Shown one piece after another: positions 57,896 through 64,000 of a stretch of 64,000 nt of DNA. The stretch is from NCBI RefSeq assembly GCF_000478605.2, contig NZ_ASHX02000001.1, forward strand, positions 6,339,001 through 6,403,000, read 5' to 3'. The notes below the pieces were generated by a model. The model worked only from the letters and a program-made list of their open reading frames with translations, ran no database searches and had not been told where the DNA came from. This DNA is from Streptomyces thermolilacinus SPC6 (GTDB lineage Bacteria > Actinomycetota > Actinomycetes > Streptomycetales > Streptomycetaceae). Each line of letters begins with the position of its first letter. Positions within the stretch are counted from its first letter, which is position 1. Made by a program: the position numbers and the translations under genes.

Positions 57896-60322
57896 ATGGA
57901 CAGCATTCCGTCGCCGGCCCAGGAGCTGGTGCTCATCGATCGTGAACTGGCTCAACTGGACACGCGCCGGGCGATGCTCCTGGCGCGCCGTGCGTGGCTG
58001 CTGGACGTGCTGCGGGCGCGGGCCGTGCGGCCTGCCGGCGCCGCGGGTGCGACTGCCGGCGGTGCCCCCGCGTGGGCCAGGCCGGACGGCGAGGCGTCCG
58101 CGTGGGGCGTGCGGACGGTGCTGCTGACGCTGGGCGGGGCGCTGCTGGCGATCGCGGCGCTGGCGTTCACGCTGCTCAGTTGGGGAGCGCTCGGGATCGG
58201 CGGCCGCACCGCGGCGCTCAGCGCGGTGACGGCGGTGGCCCTCGTCGTACCCGCGGTGCTGCTGCGGCGCGGTCTGACGGCGACGGCGGAAACGGTGGCG
58301 GCACTGGCGCTGGCGTTGACCGTGCTGGACGCGTGGGCGCTGTACCTGCTCGCCGGTCCGTGGGCATGGGGCGCGTCCGGGTACACGGCGTCGGCCGCGG
58401 CACTGCTGGCTGCGCTGTGGACGGGGTACGGGCTGGCGTTCCCCAGACTGCGCGCGCCGCTGCCCGCGGCCGTGGTGCTGGGGCAGTTCCCCCTGGTCCT
58501 CGCGGTGGTCGCCTTCGGCGGCGACGCGCGGACCGCGGCGTGGGCGCTGCTGGCGACGGGCGCCGGGGACGCGCTGCTGGCGCTCCGGACCCGCTCGGCC
58601 TCGGTGCGGGCCACCGCGTGGTCGGCGGCCGGGGCGACGGCCGGGTATGCGTTGCTCACCGCCTTCGAGGCATCGCTGCGCGGCGGCGTGGAGCCCGCCC
58701 TCCTGCTTCTCGCGGGTGCGGTGCTCGGGGCGGCCGTCGCGTGGCGGGTCGCGGGTGCCGGGGCGGTGGCGTGCGCGATGGTGGCGGCGGCGGCCTGGGC
58801 GGCGGCCGGGGGCGGACTGCTGCGTGCGGTGTCGCCCGGGGCGTGGGCGTTGCCGGGGTACGTGGCATGCGCGGCGCTGCCAGTGCTCGTGGTGGCCGTG
58901 GCGTCGGCGGTGCGGGTGCCGGACGCGGTGCGGCGCGGACTGGTGTGGGCGTCGGACGCGGTCATGGGGGTGGGCCTGCTGCTGGCCGTTCCGCTGCTGA
59001 CGTGGGTCCAGGTGTGGCTGGTGCCCGACGTGTGGTCGGGTGCGGTACCGGCGGGCTCGGTTGTGGCTGCGGCGCTGGTGTGGCCGGCTGTGGTGACGGT
59101 GACGCTGGTGGGCGGTGTCCTGGCGGCCGGGGCGGCGGTACCCGTTGGCGCCGGGGGGCCGGGCGTGCGGGTCGCCGCACGGTGCGGGGCCCTGGGGCTG
59201 GGGGCGCTGGCGATGTGGACGGTGCCGGTGGCGGCGGGACTGCCCCACGGAACCATGCTCGCGGCGCACCTGCTCGTGGTGGCGGCACTGCTGGGAGTGG
59301 CGGTACGCCCCACACGCGTGGTCGCCGGGCTGGCTGGCGCGACGCCGGGTGTGAACGCCGCGGCGGCTTCCGGGTTCGGGTGCGCGGTGGTGGCGGCGGC
59401 CGGGGTGGCGATAGCCGGGCTGTCGACGCGGGCGGCGACGCTCGTGGTGCTGGCATCGCTGGCCCTGCTGTGGGCGGGGGCCTCCGTGGCCGCCGGGTCG
59501 CGGCCGTGGCTGCGGGCCGCGTCGGCGTGCGGGGCGGTGGCGGCGGCCGCCGGGTTCACGGGCGCGGCCGGGGCGGCCGCGGGGTGGCCGGCGCACTGGG
59601 TGGGGGTGGTGCTCCTGGCCGTGCCCGCCGCGACGGCCGGCCTCGGCGCCCGGCTGCGGCACAACGCGGCGGCGGTACCGCTGGAAGGGGCCGGCGCGGC
59701 TGTGGGCGCGGTTGCGGTGGCGCTCGCGGCGGGGCGGCCGGGGGTGCTGGCACTGGCGCTGGGGCTGGCGGGCGTGATCGCGGCGGGGACGGCGCTGCGC
59801 CCGGAGCGCCTGCGGGTGGCGGGACCGCTGGCCGCGGCGCTGCTCGTGGCGGCGGCGTGGGTGCGGCTCGCGCTGTGGGACGTGACGGTTCCGGAGGTGT
59901 ACGCGCTGCCGGTGGCGCTGCCTGCCCTCGTGGTGGGCGCGCTGCGCAGGAAGCGGGACGCCGGTACGGGGTCGTGGGCCGCCTACGGGCCGGGACTCGG
60001 CGCGGGCCTGCTGCCGAGCCTCTGCGCGGTGTGGGGCGACGCGGGCTCGTTGCGGCCGCTGCTGCTGGGCGCGGCGGCGCTGGCGGTCACGCTGGGCGGG
60101 GCACACATGCGACTGCAGGCGCCTCTGCTGCTGGGCGGCGGCGTCCTGCTGCTGGTGGCGGCGCACGAACTGGCGCCGTACGTGGCACAGGTGGTGGGCG
60201 TACTGCCACGCTGGCTGCCGCCTGCGCTGGCCGGACTGCTGCTGCTGATGGTGGGCGCGACGTACGAACGGCGCTTGCGCGAACTGCGGCGCCTGCGCGA
60301 CGCGGTGGGCCGCATGGGTTGA
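57896..60322 (+). CDS. Large polytopic membrane protein (SCO7613-C-terminal-domain-like)
   Basis: 808 residues. The first 40 (SPAQELVLIDRELAQLDTRR, AMLLARRAWLLDVLRARAV) form a coiled coil, after which about 25-28 hydrophobic helices follow almost without loops. Composition is extreme (Ala, Val, Leu, Gly). The coiled-coil start followed by a long multi-helix body matches the actinobacterial membrane proteins named after the SCO7613 C-terminal domain; function unknown. The ATG at 57896 is chosen by analogy with that N-terminus. GTG 57872 would add eight residues and ATG-less frames further upstream are implausible. It is monocistronic. Confidence 0.78.
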   Translation: MDSIPSPAQELVLIDRELAQLDTRRAMLLARRAWLLDVLRARAVRPAGAAGATAGGAPAWARPDGEASAWGVRTVLLTLGGALLAIAALAFTLLSWGALGIGGRTAALSAVTAVALVVPAVLLRRGLTATAETVAALALALTVLDAWALYLLAGPWAWGASGYTASAAALLAALWTGYGLAFPRLRAPLPAAVVLGQFPLVLAVVAFGGDARTAAWALLATGAGDALLALRTRSASVRATAWSAAGATAGYALLTAFEASLRGGVEPALLLLAGAVLGAAVAWRVAGAGAVACAMVAAAAWAAAGGGLLRAVSPGAWALPGYVACAALPVLVVAVASAVRVPDAVRRGLVWASDAVMGVGLLLAVPLLTWVQVWLVPDVWSGAVPAGSVVAAALVWPAVVTVTLVGGVLAAGAAVPVGAGGPGVRVAARCGALGLGALAMWTVPVAAGLPHGTMLAAHLLVVAALLGVAVRPTRVVAGLAGATPGVNAAAASGFGCAVVAAAGVAIAGLSTRAATLVVLASLALLWAGASVAAGSRPWLRAASACGAVAAAAGFTGAAGAAAGWPAHWVGVVLLAVPAATAGLGARLRHNAAAVPLEGAGAAVGAVAVALAAGRPGVLALALGLAGVIAAGTALRPERLRVAGPLAAALLVAAAWVRLALWDVTVPEVYALPVALPALVVGALRRKRDAGTGSWAAYGPGLGAGLLPSLCAVWGDAGSLRPLLLGAAALAVTLGGAHMRLQAPLLLGGGVLLLVAAHELAPYVAQVVGVLPRWLPPALAGLLLLMVGATYERRLRELRRLRDAVGRMG

Positions 60323-60603
60323 CGGACCGCCTGGCGGGGCAGGAGGCGGCCGGGCCGTGGGCGCGGCTTCGGCCCGTCCTGCTCGTGACCGTCGATCGCG
60401 GCGCCGCCGACCAGCCACGCCCGCCCGGTAGCGGGCCCGGCGGTGCATGGCCCGCGCGCGACCCGCCCCGGCCGCGGCGCGGCACATGCGGGGCCGGAGG
60501 TGACGCCTCCTCGGGCTCCGCGCGATGGGTGCCGCGGACCCGCGGAGCCGCGGCGACTCCGCTACGGGTTCTCCACCGCCCTGGTGGGCGCGTAGGACCG
60601 CGT

Positions 60604-60609
60604 TAGCCT
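60604..60609 (+). promoter_or_regulatory. -10 box for a leaderless NIPSNAP transcript
   Basis: TAGCCT ends six bases before the ATG at 60616. The 293 bp upstream (60323-60615) contains no gene. Confidence 0.45.
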
Positions 60610-60615
60610 CGGAGC

Positions 60616-60930
60616 ATGATTACCTGCGTGGTGGAGTACGTGATCGATCCGGCGAAGATCGAGGCGTTCGAGGAATTCGGGCGCCGGTGGATGGACCTGG
60701 TCGACCGGCACGGTGGCACCCACCACGGCTACTTCCTGCCCGCCGAGGGCGCCAGCGACAAGGCGTTCGCCCTGTTCAGCTTTCCCAGCCTCGCCGCGTA
60801 CGAGGAGTATCGAGCGCTGTTCGGCAGGGAACCCGAGTTCATCGACGCCGACCGCATCAGGGACGAGAGCGGTTGCGTACTGCGCTATGAGCGCACGTTC
60901 ATGCGTCCTCTGCTGCCCGGGTCCTCCTAG
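60616..60930 (+). CDS. NIPSNAP family protein
   Basis: 104 residues. ITCVVEYVIDPAKIEAFEEF, GRRWMDLVDRHGGTHHGYFL, LFSFPSLAAYEEYRALFGRE and CVLRYERTFMRPLLP follow the NIPSNAP ferredoxin-like fold (dimeric alpha/beta barrel) from end to end. The molecular role of these small proteins is not established; some relatives bind or modify small aromatic compounds. It is isolated, with a likely leaderless mRNA. Confidence 0.88.
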   Translation: MITCVVEYVIDPAKIEAFEEFGRRWMDLVDRHGGTHHGYFLPAEGASDKAFALFSFPSLAAYEEYRALFGREPEFIDADRIRDESGCVLRYERTFMRPLLPGSS

Positions 60931-61487
60931 AGCGCCGCTCCACCGTCCAGGGCATCGCCCCAGCGCCTCGAGGAGTGGCGGCCCAGCCCCCGTTCATCCC
61001 CCGTCGACCTCCTGGGCACCCGGCTCGAAGGGTTCGGCCCGCCCTCCGCCGGTGCACGACCCGCGGCGCCAGTAGATCGGCCCTGTGCCACAGGACCGGC
61101 GGTCCCGCCGACCCGTGGACGCCGAAGATGCCCGCGACCGGCGTGGTCGCGTGAAGCGATAGGTCGTCCGGTGTCGTCCGGACGGCGAGCAGCATGCCCA
61201 GCCGTAGCGCGGCAGCGCTCGCCCCGCAACGACGACGAGGCGGCCGACTGGGAAGACGGTCGTCTTACGCGTCGTTGTCGTCCGGTCTCACCTCGCCAGG
61301 GCACCGTCCGCGTCCACGGCGTCGAACGGTCCGCTGAGGCGGGGACGCCGCCTGCGCGCTGGGGCGGCGCCCGCCGCACAACCGGACGCGGGCGTCAGTG
61401 CCGGGGCTTCGCCCGCGCCCGTGGCCGCAGCCCTCGCAAAGGCGGCACGGGCGTGGGGCGTCGTCGGGATCGAGGCGCGGGCCCTGT
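60931..61487. other. Gene-free region
   Basis: 557 bp between NIPSNAP and DUF4190. Open frames in every phase have arginine/proline-rich shadow composition. I see no gene, RNA or strong hairpin. Confidence 0.4.
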
Positions 61488-61742
61488 TCAGGCGCCGGCG
61501 ACCAGGGCGCCGAGGATCATGCCGCCGACCAGGCCAACGGCGCTCACCACGAGGGCGACCGTGGAGAGGCGCTCGCGCCGGACGGTCTTGGCGACGATGG
61601 CCAGTACCAGGCCGATGGCGCCGAACACGATCGGCAGGAAGAGCAGGGCGACCGCACCGAGCACGATGGCGATGATGCTGAGCACGTTGCTGGTCGACGC
61701 GTGCTGCTGGCCTGTGGGCTGACTGCCGTACTGCGTGCTCAT
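61488..61742 (-). CDS. DUF4190-like small membrane protein
   Basis: 84 residues from ATG 61742 with GAAGGAG at 6-bp spacing. A short polar N-terminus (STQYGSQPTGQQHASTSNVL) leads to two helices, SIIAIVLGAVALLFLPIVFG / AIGLVLAIVAK and LSTVALVVSAVGLVGGMILG, the double-helix layout of DUF4190. Function unknown. A SigB-type promoter (GTAT-N15-GGGTAT) lies about 60 bp upstream, which places it in the stress regulon predicted for this window. Confidence 0.85.
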   Translation of the reverse strand: MSTQYGSQPTGQQHASTSNVLSIIAIVLGAVALLFLPIVFGAIGLVLAIVAKTVRRERLSTVALVVSAVGLVGGMILGALVAGA

Positions 61743-62611
61743 GTGCCACTCCTTCGGGACGATCAGTGAGAGCGGCCGGAGAAGGGTCCGGCCCGCCACC
61801 CGGATACCCCCAAGTTCCGTCCCCATACAGCATCTTGACCGCCGGTACGTCCGGTGCGTACTTGTCCGAGGGGAAGCGACGCCATCGCACGCGGCGTGAC
61901 GAAGTCGACTTCGACGTGGCGACCTGGGGTCCGATCGGGGACGACTGCGGGGTCTGGTCGCGCATGGGACCAGCACCGTCCTTTCGCCCTGACACCGGCG
62001 CCGCGGAATTGCCAGACGACCAGCCAAGGGCGCGCACGGCTCACACGGCGCCGCCCCTGTGCCGGTGTCACCCGTGACGTGCGGCCCCCGGGATGAGTCG
62101 CTCGGCGCGCTGGCCGGACGGGCGCCGTCGAAACCGGTCGCCCCGGACCCCAGACACCGCGCTACCGCGTCAGTCGTCCAGCGCCGTGTCGGTCTGTACC
62201 AGCAAGTCGTCATCACGCCCGACGACCCTGGGCGGTCCGACCTGGCGGGCGAACCCGGATGGACCCCGTACGACACGAGGGCGTCCGGTTGCTACGGCCC
62301 CGACGCGCCTCCATGGGGCGGTACGGCTTACCCGCGCGTCGTGCCGTCGGCGGGCGTCGCCGTCGCAACTGCCCACCCAACACCCTGGGGACGGCACGAC
62401 TGCGTCTCCATCGGCATGCGCGGCACGCCGACGGCGGAGTGACACCGCGGCGCCGCGCCGAAGTCCCGGTGCGTCACCCACCGCAGGCGCGCGCTGTGCA
62501 GTGCCGGGTCGGCAGGCTCGTGGCACGGCTCGGTGCCCGGGTGTGTTGAGGGATGCTGTGGGGTCGTGGTCCGGTTGTCATCATGTGCGTTGTCTGGGTG
62601 GAGGAGGGGCC
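61743..62611. other. Long gene-free region with one SigB-type promoter
   Basis: 869 bp. The right-facing end holds the ribosome site GGAGGAGGGG of the SDR gene. The left end holds the DUF4190 promoter. In between, no frame has convincing coding character, although a minus frame ending DDDLLVQTDTALDD at about 62170 could be the tail of a lost gene. Confidence 0.45.
61804..61828 (-). promoter_or_regulatory. SigB-type promoter of the DUF4190 gene
   Basis: Minus strand: GTAT (61828-61825), 15 bp, GGGTAT (61809-61804). Confidence 0.6.
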
Positions 62612-63379
62612 GTGGGGTTTCCTGCGTCGGGTCGTCGGGTGCTTGTGAGCGGGGCGTCGCGCGGGTTGGGACGCGCGGTAGCCGAGGCGTTCGCCGCCCA
62701 TGGTGATCGGGTCGCCGTCCATTTCTCCTCGCGCGAGGAGGAGGCCCGCCGGACGTACGAGAGTCTCGCGGGCACCGGGCATGTACGGATCGGGCAGGAC
62801 CTCGCCGACCCGGCAGGCGCGGCGAGGCTGGTCGAGACGGCCGCCGACGCGCTCGGCGGGATCGACGTCCTGGTCAACAACGCGGCGGTGAACAGCCCTC
62901 ACCCGTTGCCCGAGACGTCCTACGAGGAGTGGGTGGCGGCCTGGGAGCGGCACGTGTCCGTGAACCTGCTGGCCACCGCTCACCTGAGCCACCTGGCGGC
63001 GCGCCGGATGATCGAGCAGGGGAACGGCGGGCGGATCATCAACATCGGTTCGCGCGGCGCGTTTCGCGGTGAGCCGGACCATCCGGCGTACGGGGCGACG
63101 AAGGCGGCCGTCCATGCCCTCGGCCAGTCTCTCGCGGTGTCGCTCGCGCCGTACGGCATCGCCGTCGCGTCGGTCGCTCCGGGCTTCTTCGCGACGGAAC
63201 GGGTTGCGGATCGCCTCGAGGGCCCGGAGGGTGAGGCGATCCGGGCGCAGAGCCCCTTCGGCCGGGTCGCCGAGCCAGCCGAGATCGCGGCGGCCGTGCT
63301 GTGGCTGGCGTCCCCCGCCGCAGAGTGGTCCTCCGGCACGGTTCTGGATCTCAACGGCGCCTCCTACCTCCGGACGTGA
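62612..63379 (+). CDS. SDR family oxidoreductase
   Basis: 255 residues from GTG 62612 with GGAGGAGGGG just upstream. VLVSGASRGLGRAVAEAFAA is the TGxxxGxG cofactor loop with Ser for Thr. IDVLVNNAAVNSPHPLPETS has the NNA motif, and IINIGSRGAFRGEPDHPAYG with ATKAAVHALGQSLA supplies Ser, Tyr and Lys of the catalytic set. The end LWLASPAAEWSSGTVLDLNG is the usual classical-SDR C-terminus. It is NAD(P)H-dependent; substrate unknown. It is followed by a LanC-like relic, with no sign that the two were ever one operon. Confidence 0.92.
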   Translation: MGFPASGRRVLVSGASRGLGRAVAEAFAAHGDRVAVHFSSREEEARRTYESLAGTGHVRIGQDLADPAGAARLVETAADALGGIDVLVNNAAVNSPHPLPETSYEEWVAAWERHVSVNLLATAHLSHLAARRMIEQGNGGRIINIGSRGAFRGEPDHPAYGATKAAVHALGQSLAVSLAPYGIAVASVAPGFFATERVADRLEGPEGEAIRAQSPFGRVAEPAEIAAAVLWLASPAAEWSSGTVLDLNGASYLRT

Positions 63380-63549
63380 GAGGCCGCCGGGGTGTCGACC
63401 GGCACCGGGGGGGGACTTCCACGGCCCCGCCCTGCCCGGGCGGCGCGCCCCGTGTGCCGTGCGCGGTGGGGCGTACCTCCGGTGAAGGCCGCCGCACGTC
63501 CGGCCGCCGTGACGCCGGGCACCCTCGCGGCGCCGCGGTCGGCAGCGAC

Positions 63550-63960
63550 CGCCGCCACGGCTCGTGGTGCCGCGGCCTCGCCGGCATCGGCACGGTCCTG
63601 CTCCGGGCCGCCGAACTGCTCGGCGAACCCGGCTACCTCTGCCCGATCCAGAGGGCGACGCGTGCCGGGTCGCGCTGGCACCGTGGAGGCCGCTCGTCAC
63701 GCGGCGCTGCGGACTCGCCGGAGTGGGCGATCTGATGATCGACCTCGCGCGGGTTCCAAGATCGCAGGAGTTCCGGGGCGCGGCCGAGACCTTCGCCCTG
63801 CTCGTCCTGAGCCGCAGCGGCGGCACCTGGACCAAACCGGTGTTCCCCGACACCGGCCCGGCCCGCCCGAGCACCACCTGGGCCGGCGGCTCCACCGGCG
63901 TGCTGGCCCTCTTCGTACGCCTGCGCCACCGGGGGCCCACGACTCGGCCTCGTCGCCTGA
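63550..63960 (+). pseudogene. Relic of a LanC-like cyclase domain (lanthionine synthetase C-terminus)
   Basis: Three successive frames give LanC-type segments in the right order. GSWCRGLAGIGTVLLRAAEL (about 63560, the W-C-x-G zinc-ligand block) comes first. Then RRCGLAGVGDLMIDLARVPR (about 63707) sits where a C-H-G block is expected, so the paired Cys-His ligand is lost. SRSGGTWTKPVFPDTG and TWAGGSTGVLALFVRLRH follow, and a last shift gives PRLGLVA with TGA at 63958-63960. The end is homologous to class III/IV lanthipeptide synthetases or free LanC-like proteins; the rest of the gene is absent. Confidence 0.65.
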
Positions 63961-64000
63961 CCTCGGCGGCCGGGCTCCGGCCCACGAAGGCCCCTGACAG

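Noticed and set aside
57833..60487. An 884-codon frame antisense to the giant membrane protein
   Set aside because: The product is almost entirely Arg, Gln, His and Pro, the complement of Ala/Leu/Val codons, with no domain.

Overview
The window has very high GC content, strong third-position G/C bias and families typical of Streptomyces: ANTAR/SpoIIE phosphatases, MEDS and RsbW-like regulators, DUF5133, mycothiol-dependent enzymes, many one-component regulators and few housekeeping genes. It looks like accessory or stress-response chromosome of a streptomycete, possibly towards a chromosome arm. No CRISPR array, rRNA, tRNA, complete insertion sequence or biosynthetic gene cluster was recognised.

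Layout. 0-8.6 kb: redox and small-molecule enzymes (FMN reductase end, a pirin-acetyltransferase fusion, CMD protein, luciferase-like monooxygenase), a Tat lipoprotein beta-propeller, a secreted HNH-family protein lacking two catalytic signature residues, a decayed AraC regulator, and GNAT and MarR genes. 9.0-17.6 kb: signalling block with a poly-HAMP hybrid histidine kinase, a coupled ANTAR-GAF-PAS-PP2C protein and a second PP2C phosphatase. 17.6-26 kb: small membrane protein, MFS exporter, EF-hand protein, chloramphenicol-phosphotransferase-like enzyme, mycothiol formaldehyde/nitrosothiol detoxification pair, subtilase and LuxR regulator. 26-42.6 kb: general-stress island with a cold-shock protein, SRPBCC protein, phospholipase D-like enzyme, SigB/SigF-type sigma factor, a membrane-phosphatase fusion, a coupled MEDS-STAS / MEDS-ATPase pair, a general stress protein, GAF-PAS-PP2C phosphatase, STAS antagonist, RsbW-like kinase, DUF5133 and a small membrane protein. 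43-50 kb: DUF4253, BKACE, and a MerR regulator facing two decayed ABC exporter genes across an operator-like palindrome. 50-64 kb: ScbR-like TetR, a gene with a SoxR-box-like promoter, enoyl reductase-like protein, GlxA-type AraC regulator, aldo/keto reductase, a tandem GNAT pair (second copy broken), serine hydrolase remnant, giant membrane protein, NIPSNAP, DUF4190, SDR, and a LanC-like relic at the end.

How the parts fit together. At least seven promoters across the window share the pattern GNNT-N14/15-GGGTA(G/C/T), which matches the known SigB-type consensus of Streptomyces. One precedes the sigma factor gene itself. Others precede DUF5133, the RsbW-like kinase, the holin-like protein, DUF4190, a small membrane protein and the aldo/keto reductase. 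The simplest model is an autoregulated stress sigma factor with locally encoded partner-switching regulators and a dispersed set of target genes.

Many genes carry frameshifts or stops: AraC, a split small ORF, DUF4253, two ABC genes, GNAT copy 2, the serine hydrolase, the LanC relic and a small antisense-located ORF. Several need more than one lesion or a real deletion, so they are genuine decay. Single-base cases in G/C runs could be sequencing errors.
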